NCBI RefSeq assembly: GCF_010726765.1
Contig: NZ_AP022601.1
Span: 3,596,001-3,660,000, forward strand
Source: Mycobacterium gallinarum
Lineage (GTDB): Bacteria > Actinomycetota > Actinomycetes > Mycobacteriales > Mycobacteriaceae
Direction of reading: 5' to 3'
Length of the DNA: 64,000 nt
The notes beneath the pieces are model-generated. The model did not search any database, was not told the origin of the DNA, and was given only the letters and a program-made list of their open reading frames with translations. The translations under genes were made by a program, and so were the position numbers. Shown here piece by piece: positions 15,699 to 23,619 of the stretch (its first letter is position 1; each line of letters opens with the position of its first letter).

Positions 15699-16577
15699 CT
15701 AACGGTCGTCGCGATGCGCTTTCTGCAGCTCCTCTTCGGCCTGCTCTAACGCTTCTCGCGCGTCTCGCAACCGGGTGAGCAGGTCGTCGGTCTCGTGCTC
15801 TTTGCGGTCGGCACCCCTGGCCTCTTCCATGGCGTTCAGCACGATGCCGATGAACAGGTTGAAGATCAGGAAGCTGGCCAGCAGCACGTAGCTGATGAAG
15901 TACACGATCGACCACGGCGAAACCGTTTGGCCCATCGCGACATTGTCGGGAAAGTTCTCCAGCGTGAGCATGACGAACATCGTCAGCATCGCCAAGCCGA
16001 CGTTGCCGTAGTTGGCCGGATCGTGGCCGCTGAACAGCACCCAGCCGAGCATCCCGTAGATGAAGATCAGGACGAACGTCGCCGCCGCCAGCGACGCGAT
16101 GCCCGGCACGCTCCTGCCCGCCGCGGAGACGAGTATCCGGAGGTCGGGCAGGAATCGCACAAGGCGCACGATGCGCAGCAGTCGCACCAACCGAAGCAGC
16201 ATCGCGTTCGCCCGCAACGCGGGGATGAAGGAGGCGACGACGACGATGAAGTCGAAGACGTTCCAGCCGTCCTTGACGAACTCGCGAGGATTCCAGCGAT
16301 AAGCCGTGAGGCGAATCAGCAATTCGACGACGTAGATGCCGAGGATGACGTTGTAGATCGTGGCGAACAGGGGTTCATAGCGACTCGCGATGTCCGCGTA
16401 TGTCCCCAAACCCAGCACGATTGCGTTGAAGACGATCACGCCGACGATGAAGAGCTCGAACGTGCGACTGTTGACAAGGGCGCGGCATTGGTCCGGGATC
16501 GAGCCCGAGTTCGACTGCGGTTCAGGTGCCTGTTCAGGCGGTGGAGCCCCGACAGCGTCGGGTGATTTGACCGTCAC
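15699..16577 (-). CDS. Single-domain voltage-gated cation channel (NaChBac/BacNav family)
   Basis: 292 residues from GTG 16577; in-frame sequence further upstream runs into the next gene. Six-helix voltage-gated topology: S1 starts near residue 45 (F-E-L-F-I-V-G-V-I-V-F-N-A-I-V-L-G). S4 near 117-142 carries regularly spaced Arg (L-L-R-L-V-R-L-L-R-I-V-R-L-V-R-F). The pore loop gives the selectivity filter T-L-E-N-F-P-D at 205-211, then S6 ends with F-N-L-F-I-G-I-V-L-N-A-M-E. The C-terminal 35 residues form an amphipathic, heptad-like helix (E-A-L-E-Q-A-E-E-E-L-Q), like the tetramerising coiled coil of NaChBac. The best-known filters are TLESWSM/TLESWAS, so Trp is replaced by Phe and the last position by Asp. 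Homotetrameric membrane channel; ion choice open. Confidence 0.88.
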   Translation of the reverse strand: MTVKSPDAVGAPPPEQAPEPQSNSGSIPDQCRALVNSRTFELFIVGVIVFNAIVLGLGTYADIASRYEPLFATIYNVILGIYVVELLIRLTAYRWNPREFVKDGWNVFDFIVVVASFIPALRANAMLLRLVRLLRIVRLVRFLPDLRILVSAAGRSVPGIASLAAATFVLIFIYGMLGWVLFSGHDPANYGNVGLAMLTMFVMLTLENFPDNVAMGQTVSPWSIVYFISYVLLASFLIFNLFIGIVLNAMEEARGADRKEHETDDLLTRLRDAREALEQAEEELQKAHRDDR

Positions 16578-16642
16578 CTTATGTGGATAGCAGTACGCAC
16601 GCCTATCCGCCCGGCGAAATGCAGTCTTTTTTGTCGTCCGCG

Positions 16643-17188
16643 TCAAACAATTCCGAAGTAGCCGATGACACCGGCCGCCACCACCACGATCAACGGGTTG
16701 GTTTTGGTGAAGACGAAGATCGCCGTGCACACGGCGGTCAGCAGATAGGCCCGCCAGTCGTGGTCGGCGGTCCGGCTCATCACCAGCGAGGTCGCCATGA
16801 TCAGACCGACGGTCAACGGCGCGAAGCCCTTCTCGACGGCGACCCGCCACTTCGACTTCTGCGCCTTCTGCCAGAACAGCGTCACCGTGTACATCAGCGA
16901 CGCCGCCGGGACGATCATCGCGACCGTGGCGATGAGCCCCCCGACAATCGCGCCGGGCACGCCCCCCACCGACAACCCGGCGCCATAACCGACGAGCGTC
17001 ACGATCAGGATGCTCGGACCCGGCGCGGTCTGGGAGATCGAGAATATGTCGGCGAACTGCGCGTTGGTCATCCAGTGATGACCGTTGACGGCCTGGCGAT
17101 GCATGTCGGGCAGCACCGCGTTGCCGCCGCCGATCGACAGCAGCGACAAACCCGCGAACATACCGGCGAGCTCTAGGTAGGTGTTCAT
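16643..17188 (-). CDS. chrA: Chromate transporter half-protein (ChrA, C-terminal-type)
   Basis: 181 residues from ATG 17188; ATG 17215 in frame would overlap the preceding gene by 17 nt. One CHR domain with five to six membrane helices and the family signature F-A-G-L-S-L-L-S-I-G-G-G-N-A-V-L-P near the N-terminus, followed by F-S-I-S-Q-T-A-P-G-P. Short-chain CHR proteins work as pairs, each half corresponding to one half of full-length ChrA, and export chromate or a related oxyanion from the cytoplasm. The partner half lies immediately upstream. The channel gene follows after 65 nt. Confidence 0.88.
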   Translation of the reverse strand: MNTYLELAGMFAGLSLLSIGGGNAVLPDMHRQAVNGHHWMTNAQFADIFSISQTAPGPSILIVTLVGYGAGLSVGGVPGAIVGGLIATVAMIVPAASLMYTVTLFWQKAQKSKWRVAVEKGFAPLTVGLIMATSLVMSRTADHDWRAYLLTAVCTAIFVFTKTNPLIVVVAAGVIGYFGIV

Positions 17189-17198
17189 AGCGAGGTCT

Positions 17199-17768
17199 TC
17201 ATGTCTGCGCGGCACGATTTCGCGGCCACGCCCACAACAGCGCCAGCGGCGCGACGATCAGCAACGTCAGCGGCAAGGGCAGCCGCACAAGGCCATTCAG
17301 CACGAACGCCGCCAGGAACAGCGCGATCGGCACGAGCCCGGTCAGGCACTTCTTACCCGTCTGGATCACCATCGCGATGGTCAGCGCCACAGCCGCCGCA
17401 GACGCCCCATGCAGAACCCCCTTGACCGCGGCCTGCTCCTTAAAGCGGAAATACAGGAACGCCATCACCAGCACGATGACCACCGGCAGGAAGCACAGCC
17501 CGAACAGCGACGCGAGCACACCGGCAAGCCCACGCATCTTGCTGCCCGCGAAGACCGCCATGTTCACCTGATTCGCACCGGGCAAGATCCGGCACATCGT
17601 CATCGCCGACAGGAACTCCTCTTCGCCCAGCCACTTCTTCTCGACGACAAGCACCTCACGCGACCACGCGGACAGACCGCCGCCGAAGGACGCCAGCGCG
17701 ATGTGGTTGAACGTCCACGCCAGCTCGGTCAGCGGGACCTTGTCGAGCCCGGGCTCGGGCTCACTCAT
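17199..17768 (-). CDS. chrA: Chromate transporter half-protein (ChrA, N-terminal-type)
   Basis: 189 residues from ATG 17768; start overlaps the stop of the PLD-like gene (ATGAGTGA). CHR domain with N-terminal A-L-A-S-F-G-G-G-L-S-A-W and F-L-S-A-M-T-M-C-R-I-L-P-G-A-N-Q-V-N, both family hallmarks (F-G-G-G and P-G-x-N/P). Five to six membrane helices follow, ending in a short basic tail. It pairs with the following half-protein. Translational coupling to the PLD-like protein is unusual and hints at a shared envelope or stress role. Confidence 0.88.
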   Translation of the reverse strand: MSEPEPGLDKVPLTELAWTFNHIALASFGGGLSAWSREVLVVEKKWLGEEEFLSAMTMCRILPGANQVNMAVFAGSKMRGLAGVLASLFGLCFLPVVIVLVMAFLYFRFKEQAAVKGVLHGASAAAVALTIAMVIQTGKKCLTGLVPIALFLAAFVLNGLVRLPLPLTLLIVAPLALLWAWPRNRAAQT

Positions 17769-18750
17769 GCATCAGTTCGTGATCGTGCGGGAAGTCGTCC
17801 TCGTGGTGGTGGGCAGGCTGCAGCGGATCCGGCGGTTCGTAGTGGTGCGACAGCTCCCAGTCCGCGGCGAAGACCTCCTTCAGGCGTGCCACCGTCGGCG
17901 CGTCTGACACCAGGATTCCCAGCTCACGACGCAGGTCGAAGGCGCTGCGGTCGATGTTCATCGAACCGACCAGCGCGCGTTCGTCGTCGACGAGCAACAG
18001 CTTCGCGTGCACCCGCAGATTCTTTTGCTTGTGCACCTTCACGCCGAAGCGGCGCAGGGTGCGCAGCGACGCGAAGGTGTCGAGGATGTCCCATTCGCTG
18101 ATGCCGTGCTTGCCGCCGCAGAGAACGTGCACCTTGACCCCGCGATCGGCGGCCGCCGCGATTCGCTCGAGAATGACGGCGTCGACATACTTCGGGTGCT
18201 GAATATCGAGCCGGGATGTGGCGGTGTCGATGAATTGCGCCATGTGATAGCGCGAATTGGAATTGCTCCAGAGCAGTCCTTCGTACGCCGAACACGTCCA
18301 ATCCTGCTCGTGCCAATCGGCATTGAAGACTTCGACGATCTGTGCGACGTGCACCGGGTCATGAGTGATGACGCCGTAGTCACGGGTCATCGTGAAGTAC
18401 TTGGTGCACAGGTTGAAGGTGGCGACGAGCGCGGCCCTGTCATCGGCGACGATCGACTTCTCGTGCGTGACATAGAACTTCGGGTTGGACCACTTCACGG
18501 TGATACCGGCGTCGGCGAATCTCTGGAACGTCTCGTCGTTGGCCCGGTCGCCGCCCGACCGGGCAGGGTTGAGCATCACGCGCACGTCGACACCCGCGTT
18601 GCGCCGGTCGATCACCGTCTGGATCAAGATGTCCTCGGTGAACGTGAACTGCTTGATCAGCAGTGAATTCTGTGCCGAGGCGATCAACTCTCGGACCGGT
18701 TCCACGCCGTCATCGGGCTCGACGATCAACCGGGGTGAAGGAGCTGGCAC
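17761..18750 (-). CDS. Phospholipase D-like (HKD) protein with His-rich tail
   Basis: 329 residues from GTG 18750. Two complete HxK(x4)D motifs are visible: H-E-K-S-I-V-A-D at residues 96-103 and H-A-K-L-L-L-V-D at 248-255, the latter followed by G-S-M-N-I-D, so both halves of a PLD active site are present. No signal peptide. PLD-family enzymes use the two His for phosphodiester transfer; members include cardiolipin synthases, nucleases and toxins. The lack of membrane helices makes classical cardiolipin synthase less likely. The last 28 residues are rich in His/Asp/Glu (A-H-H-H-E-D-D-F-P-H-D-H-E-L-M-H), a possible metal-binding tail that fits the linked chromate transporter. Its stop overlaps the chrA start. 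Confidence 0.8.
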   Translation of the reverse strand: MPAPSPRLIVEPDDGVEPVRELIASAQNSLLIKQFTFTEDILIQTVIDRRNAGVDVRVMLNPARSGGDRANDETFQRFADAGITVKWSNPKFYVTHEKSIVADDRAALVATFNLCTKYFTMTRDYGVITHDPVHVAQIVEVFNADWHEQDWTCSAYEGLLWSNSNSRYHMAQFIDTATSRLDIQHPKYVDAVILERIAAAADRGVKVHVLCGGKHGISEWDILDTFASLRTLRRFGVKVHKQKNLRVHAKLLLVDDERALVGSMNIDRSAFDLRRELGILVSDAPTVARLKEVFAADWELSHHYEPPDPLQPAHHHEDDFPHDHELMHE

Positions 18751-18909
18751 AAGTGTCGGATGCTAGCAGCGCGCGTGTTTGCCCGCTTTGCTATCAGCCG
18801 ATCGTTTCGGGGGCCGTGACGCGGCGGTGACAAGACCGTGGCTGCGGTGAGACCGCCCGACGTACGCGCCTGACACATGCCGGGGGTGCCATCAGGCAAG
18901 ATTGTGGCC

Positions 18910-19611
18910 ATGGACAGTGGAGCAGCCTCCCCGCGGGTGCTCGTGGTCGACGACGACCCCGACGTGCTCGCCTCACTCGAGCGCGGACTGCGGCTCTCCG
19001 GTTTCGATGTGTCCACCGCGATCGACGGCGCCGAAGCGCTGCGCAGTGCGACGGAGACCCGCCCGGACGCGATCGTGCTCGACATCAACATGCCCGTGCT
19101 CGACGGCGTCAGCGTGGTGACCGCGCTGCGCGCGATGGACAACGACGTGCCCGTGTGTGTCCTGTCGGCGCGCAGTTCGGTCGACGACCGGGTCGCTGGT
19201 CTAGAAGCCGGCGCCGACGACTACCTCGTCAAACCATTCGTGCTCCAGGAACTGGTGGCCCGGGTCAAGGCGCTGCTGCGCCGGCGCGGTTCCACAGCGA
19301 CGTTCTCATCGGAGACCATCCAGGTCGGTCCACTGGAGGTCGACATCCCCGGCCGTCGCGCCCGCGTCAACGGCGTCGACGTCGACCTCACTAAGCGCGA
19401 GTTCGATCTGCTCGCCGTGCTCGCCGAGCACAAGACCGCGGTACTGTCGCGGGCTCAACTGCTCGAGCTGGTGTGGGGATACGACTTCGCTGCCGACACC
19501 AACGTCGTCGACGTCTTCATCGGCTATCTGCGCCGCAAGCTCGAGGCAGGCGGCGCACCCCGGCTTCTGCACACCGTGCGCGGAGTGGGCTTCGTCCTGC
19601 GCACGCAGTAG
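18910..19611 (+). CDS. prrA: Response regulator PrrA
   Basis: 233 residues from ATG 18910; GTG 18904 in frame would add two residues. Receiver domain with acidic pair in V-V-D-D-D-P, phospho-acceptor Asp58 in V-L-D-I-N-M-P, and Lys in Y-L-V-K-P-F. C-terminal OmpR/PhoB winged helix (residues about 135-230) ends [10 protein letters not shown]. The sequence is nearly identical to what I recall of M. tuberculosis PrrA (Rv0903c), an essential regulator tied to early intracellular growth, nitrogen and respiratory adaptation. The kinase gene starts 4 nt downstream. Phosphorylation by PrrB and probably by Ser/Thr kinases is known for the family. Confidence 0.96.
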   Translation: MDSGAASPRVLVVDDDPDVLASLERGLRLSGFDVSTAIDGAEALRSATETRPDAIVLDINMPVLDGVSVVTALRAMDNDVPVCVLSARSSVDDRVAGLEAGADDYLVKPFVLQELVARVKALLRRRGSTATFSSETIQVGPLEVDIPGRRARVNGVDVDLTKREFDLLAVLAEHKTAVLSRAQLLELVWGYDFAADTNVVDVFIGYLRRKLEAGGAPRLLHTVRGVGFVLRTQ

Positions 19612-19615
19612 TCCG

Positions 19616-20956
19616 ATGAGCATTCTGACGCGCGTCTTCCGGCGGACCCCCTCACTTCGACAGCGGGTGGCGTTCACCAGCGCCATCGCCGGCGCGATCG
19701 TCGTCGTCATCGCGGGCACCGTGGTCTGGTTCGGCATCACCGACGCGTGGAACGAGCGGCTGGACCGCAGGCTGGACGAGGCGGCCGGCTTCGCGATCCC
19801 GTTCGTCCCCCGCGGGCTCGACGAGATCCCGAAGTCGCCGAACGATCAGGACGCCATCATCACCGTCCGCAAGGACGGTCAGGTCACGTCGAACTCCGAC
19901 ATCGTCTTGCCGGAGCTGGAGCCGGGCTACGCCGACACGTACATCGACGGCGTGCGCTACCGCGTCCGCACCGTCGACATCCGCCTGCCCGAACCGATGT
20001 CGGTGGCCGTGGGCGCGACCTACGAAGGGACCATCGCCGACATCAACAACCTGCATCGCCGGGTGATCATCATCTGCACCCTGGCGATCGGCGCCGCGAC
20101 CGTGGGCGGGTGGGTGCTCGCCGCGTTCGCCGTGCGCCCGTTCAAACGACTGGCCCAGCAGACCCGGCAGATCGACGCGGGCGACGAGGATCCCGACATC
20201 GACGTCGCCGGCGCCACCGAGGCCGTCGAGATCGCCGAGGCGGTGCAGGGACTGGTCGAACGCGTGTGGAACGAACAGGACAAGACCAAGGCGGCGTTGA
20301 CGTCGGCCCGCGACTTCGCGTCGGTGTCGGCGCACGAACTACGGACACCGCTGACCGCGATGCGGACCAATCTCGAGGTGCTGGCCACGTTGGATCTGCC
20401 CGAGGAACAGCGCAAGGAAGTCGTCAACGACGTCATCCGCACGCAGTCACGCATCGAGGCCACGCTCGGGGCACTGGAGAGGCTGGCCCAGGGTGAGCTG
20501 TCGACGGCGGACGACCACGTGACCGTCGACATCACCGAGTTGCTGGACCGCGCCGCTCACGACGCGATGCGCGTGTACCCGGAGCTGGACGTGTCGCTGG
20601 TGCCCGCGCCGACCGTGATCATCGTCGGGCTGCCCGCCGGGCTGCGGCTGGCGGTGGACAACGCGATCGCCAACGCCGTCAAACACGGGGGTGCATCCCG
20701 TGTGCAGCTGTCGGCGGTCAGTTCGCGCGCCGGTGTGGAGATCGCGATCGACGACGACGGCGTCGGCGTCCCCGAAGAGGAACGCAAGCTCGTGTTCGAC
20801 CGGTTCTCCCGCGGTTCGACAGCGTCGCACTCAGGCTCGGGGCTGGGGCTGGCGCTGGTCGCGCAGCAGGCCGAATTGCACGGCGGCACAGCCGCTCTCG
20901 AGGAGAGTCCGCTCGGCGGCGCCCGGCTGTTGCTGAGACTGCCCGGCCCGAGCTGA
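19616..20956 (+). CDS. prrB: Sensor histidine kinase PrrB
   Basis: 446 residues, ATG 19616. Transmembrane helix 1 at about residues 20-42, an extracytoplasmic sensor loop to about 140, transmembrane helix 2 at about 146-168, then a HAMP linker. The DHp box S-A-H-E-L-R-T-P-L has phospho-acceptor His240. The ATPase domain shows the N box D-N-A-I-A-N-A-V-K-H, G1 D-D-D-G-V-G and G2 G-S-G-L-G-L-A-L. It autophosphorylates and donates to PrrA; the stimulus is not known from sequence. The 4-nt spacing to prrA makes one transcript nearly certain. Confidence 0.96.
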   Translation: MSILTRVFRRTPSLRQRVAFTSAIAGAIVVVIAGTVVWFGITDAWNERLDRRLDEAAGFAIPFVPRGLDEIPKSPNDQDAIITVRKDGQVTSNSDIVLPELEPGYADTYIDGVRYRVRTVDIRLPEPMSVAVGATYEGTIADINNLHRRVIIICTLAIGAATVGGWVLAAFAVRPFKRLAQQTRQIDAGDEDPDIDVAGATEAVEIAEAVQGLVERVWNEQDKTKAALTSARDFASVSAHELRTPLTAMRTNLEVLATLDLPEEQRKEVVNDVIRTQSRIEATLGALERLAQGELSTADDHVTVDITELLDRAAHDAMRVYPELDVSLVPAPTVIIVGLPAGLRLAVDNAIANAVKHGGASRVQLSAVSSRAGVEIAIDDDGVGVPEEERKLVFDRFSRGSTASHSGSGLGLALVAQQAELHGGTAALEESPLGGARLLLRLPGPS

Positions 20957-20966
20957 CGCGCCCCCT

Positions 20967-21341
20967 CTATCGGGTTGCCAGTAGGTCGATAACAAAGATC
21001 AACGTCTTGCCGGACAGCCGGTGCCCGCCGCCCGCGGGTCCGTAGGCCTGCTCCGGCGGGATGACGAGTTGGCGCCTGCCGCCGACCTTCATGCCAGGGA
21101 TGCCGTCTTTCCAGCCCTGGATCAGGCCACGCAGCGGGAATTCGATCGACTCGTTACGCGCCCACGAACTGTCGAACTCCTCGCCGGTGTCGAACTCGAC
21201 GCCGACGTAGTGCACCTCGACGTTGCCACCGGGCACCGCCTCGGCACCGTCGCCGACCACCAGATCCTTGATGACCAGTTCGGTCGGAGGGGGACCGTCG
21301 ATGAACTCGATCTCGGGCTTCTGTCCTGAATTGGAAGTCAC
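20967..21341 (-). CDS. FKBP-type peptidyl-prolyl isomerase
   Basis: 124 residues from GTG 21341; GTG 21350 would add three. Single FKBP domain: V-E-V-H-Y-V-G-V, F-D-S-S-W, F-P-L-R-G-L-I-Q-G-W-K-D-G-I-P-G-M-K-V-G, and R-R-Q-L-V-I-P-P-E-Q-A-Y-G, which are the core of the rotamase and FK506 pocket. No signal peptide or lipobox, so it is cytoplasmic. It catalyses cis-trans isomerisation at Xaa-Pro and helps folding. Convergent with prrB (10 nt between stops) and divergent from the DUF2630 gene with only 31 bp between starts. Confidence 0.92.
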   Translation of the reverse strand: MTSNSGQKPEIEFIDGPPPTELVIKDLVVGDGAEAVPGGNVEVHYVGVEFDTGEEFDSSWARNESIEFPLRGLIQGWKDGIPGMKVGGRRQLVIPPEQAYGPAGGGHRLSGKTLIFVIDLLATR

Positions 21342-21372
21342 CGTATTCACCGTAGTCGGGCACACTGAAGCA

Positions 21373-21621
21373 ATGGCGAAGGACCAAGACATTCTCGATC
21401 AGGTGAACCAGCTCGTTGCCGAGGAGAAGGAGCTGCGCGCGCAACTGCAGCACCGCGAGATCGACGAGTCCGAGGAGCATGACCGTCTACGCGCCCTGGA
21501 GGTGCAGTTGGACCAGTGCTGGGATCTGCTGCGCCAGCGCCGCGCACTTCGTGAGACCGGCGGCGATCCGGGGGCGGCGAGCGTCCGTCCGCCCGACGAG
21601 GTCGAGGGTTACCTCAACTGA
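21373..21621 (+). CDS. DUF2630 family protein
   Basis: 82 residues from ATG 21373. Highly charged helical protein: D-I-L-D-Q-V-N-Q-L-V-A-E-E-K-E-L-R followed by E-H-D-R-L-R-A-L-E-V-Q-L-D-Q-C-W-D-L-L-R and R-P-P-D-E-V-E-G-Y at the end, the signature of DUF2630, an actinobacterial family of unknown function (Rv0898c in M. tuberculosis). A two-helix coiled hairpin is likely. The stop TGA overlaps the apparent CTG start of the oxidoreductase that follows, as a conserved gene pair. Confidence 0.88.
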   Translation: MAKDQDILDQVNQLVAEEKELRAQLQHREIDESEEHDRLRALEVQLDQCWDLLRQRRALRETGGDPGAASVRPPDEVEGYLN

Positions 21622-23180
21622 CCTCCGACACCGGAGCCGCGAGGTCGGCGACATCCGACGTCGTCATCGTCGGCGGCGGGCACAACGGGCTGGTGGCTGC
21701 GGCCTACCTCGCCCGCGCCGGTCGACGGGTACAGGTGCTGGAGCGGCTCGACCACGTCGGCGGCGCGGCGGTGTCTGCACACGCCTTCGAGGGTGTGGAC
21801 GCCCGGCTGTCGCGCTACTCGTATCTGGTGAGCCTGCTGCCGCGGCGCATCGTCGAGGACTTGGGCGCCCGGGTTCGGCTGGTGCGCCGCCGTTATTCGT
21901 CGTACACACCTGATCCGGAAGCGGGCGGGCGGACCGGGTTGCTGATCGGGCCGCCGTCGACATTCGGCGCGGTGGGCGCGGCGTCGGACGAGGCAGGTTT
22001 CGAAGAGTTCTACCAACGCTGTCGCGCACTGACGTCGCGCATGTGGCCGACGCTGCTGCGACCGCTGAGCACCCGCGACCAGGCGCGCAAGCACGTCGGC
22101 GACGACGTGGCGTGGCACCTGATGGTCGACGAGCCGATCGGACAGGCCATCACCGCCGCCGTGTCGAACGACCTCGTGCGCGGCGTGATGGCCACCGATG
22201 CACTGATCGGCACATTCGCCCGCCTCAACGATCCCGCGCTGAGCCAGAACATCTGCTTCCTGTACCACCTGCTCGGCGGTGGCACCGGCGACTGGGACGT
22301 CCCGATCGGCGGTATGGGCGCGGTCAGCGGTGCACTGGCCGCCGCAGCCACCGGATACGGCGCCGAAATCATATGTGATGCCGAGGTTTACGCGATCAGC
22401 CCCGACGGGGAGGTGCGCTACCGTCGGGACGGCCGCGACCACCGCGTCCACGCGGGACACATCCTTTCGAACGTCACGCCGACCGTGCTCGCCACGCTGC
22501 TGGGCGAAACCGCACCCACGCAAGCACCAGGCGCGCAGGTGAAGGTCAACCTGATGCTGCAGAGACTACCGCGGCTGCACGACCAAACCGTCTCGCCGGA
22601 ACAGGCTTTCGGCGGGACGTTCCACATCAACGAGACCTACCGCCAACTCGACAGGGCCTACACGCGGGCGGATCACGGCGTTGTGCCCGACCCGCTACCG
22701 TGCGAAATCTACTGTCACTCGCTGACCGATCCGACAATCCTGTCCGACAGCCTTCGCGCCTCTGGCGCGCACACGTTGACGGTCTTCGGTCTGCACACCC
22801 CGCATTCGTTGGTGTCCGCCGGCGATCCCGACCGGATGCGGGATACTTTGACCTCGGCGGTGCTCAACTCGCTGAACTCCGTTCTGGCCGAACCCATTCA
22901 AGATGTGCTGATGCAGGATTCCGCCGGACGGCTGTGCATCGAGGCGAAGACGACAGCCGACCTGGAGCACTCGCTCGGCATGACGGCGGGCAACATCTTC
23001 CACGGCGCGTTGTCGTGGCCGTTCGTCGAGGACGACGAGCCGCTGGACACCCCGGCGCAGCGCTGGGGTGTGGCGACCGCGCATGACCGTATTCTGTTGT
23101 GCGGCTCGGGGTCGCGCCGAGGTGGCGCGGTGTCGGGCGTCGGCGGACACAACGCCGCGATGGCCGTGCTGGAAATGTGA
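21618..23180 (+). CDS. FAD-dependent oxidoreductase, phytoene-desaturase/PYROXD2-like, apparent CTG start
   Basis: About 520 residues if started at CTG 21618. The dinucleotide motif V-V-I-V-G-G-G-H-N-G-L-V-A-A-A-Y begins near residue 15. The in-frame stretch from the previous stop (TGA 21552) to this motif has no ATG, GTG or TTG. The first canonical start, GTG 21693, would delete the FAD motif. CTG 21618 overlaps the DUF2630 stop (CTGA), which fits translational coupling. The C-terminal end G-S-G-S-R-R-G-G-A-V-S-G-V-G-G-H-N-A-A is the second FAD-contact region of the amine-oxidase/phytoene-desaturase fold. Homologue of Rv0897c by position; substrate unknown. Confidence 0.85.
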   Translation: MTSDTGAARSATSDVVIVGGGHNGLVAAAYLARAGRRVQVLERLDHVGGAAVSAHAFEGVDARLSRYSYLVSLLPRRIVEDLGARVRLVRRRYSSYTPDPEAGGRTGLLIGPPSTFGAVGAASDEAGFEEFYQRCRALTSRMWPTLLRPLSTRDQARKHVGDDVAWHLMVDEPIGQAITAAVSNDLVRGVMATDALIGTFARLNDPALSQNICFLYHLLGGGTGDWDVPIGGMGAVSGALAAAATGYGAEIICDAEVYAISPDGEVRYRRDGRDHRVHAGHILSNVTPTVLATLLGETAPTQAPGAQVKVNLMLQRLPRLHDQTVSPEQAFGGTFHINETYRQLDRAYTRADHGVVPDPLPCEIYCHSLTDPTILSDSLRASGAHTLTVFGLHTPHSLVSAGDPDRMRDTLTSAVLNSLNSVLAEPIQDVLMQDSAGRLCIEAKTTADLEHSLGMTAGNIFHGALSWPFVEDDEPLDTPAQRWGVATAHDRILLCGSGSRRGGAVSGVGGHNAAMAVLEM

Positions 23181-23190
23181 TTTCGGTGCG

Positions 23191-23619
23191 CTAGCGACCG
23201 CTGAGCGACTGTAAGCGCGCCAAAATCGCATGCAGCGACTGGAGTTCGGCGTCGTCGAGTGATGCCAGCGCCTCGGGTGCCGGGTCCTCGGTCGCGTCGA
23301 TCACGCGAAGCATCGCGCGGCCGTCTTCGGTGAGTGACACGATCTTGCAGCGTCGGTTCGCCGGATCGATCTCGCGCACGACGAGTCCGCGACCCTCGAG
23401 GTCGTTGATCGCCACGGTCGCCGCAGGCGCGTCGATGGTTGCCGCATGCGCCAACTCCTTGACCGACATCGAGCGCCGCCCCAATCGCTTGAGGATGCGA
23501 ATCCTGCTGAACGGCAGGCCCGATCGTTCGACCACCGCTCGCTTCCACGAGTCGCGGTTGTCGATCACGACCTCGGCCATGGTGCGCCAGACCTCGTCGG
23601 CCAATGGGTTATCGGACAT
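23191..23619 (-). CDS. MarR-family transcriptional regulator
   Basis: 142 residues from ATG 23619, overlapping the last 11 nt of the MFS gene. Winged helix-turn-helix with recognition region M-S-V-K-E-L-A-H-A-A-T-I-D-A-P-A-A-T-V-A-I-N-D-L and wing R-E-I-D-P-A-N-R-R-C-K-I-V-S-L-T-E-D-G, standard for MarR. The end is a dimerisation helix. Translationally linked to a drug-efflux transporter, with two palindromes over that transporter's start, so it most likely represses its own operon and responds to a transported compound. Confidence 0.9.
   Translation of the reverse strand: MSDNPLADEVWRTMAEVVIDNRDSWKRAVVERSGLPFSRIRILKRLGRRSMSVKELAHAATIDAPAATVAINDLEGRGLVVREIDPANRRCKIVSLTEDGRAMLRVIDATEDPAPEALASLDDAELQSLHAILARLQSLSGR

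Noticed and set aside
15540-15749. 69-codon plus-strand ORF between exporter and channel genes
   Set aside because: No ribosome site and it overlaps the 3' end of the channel gene; composition is not convincing.
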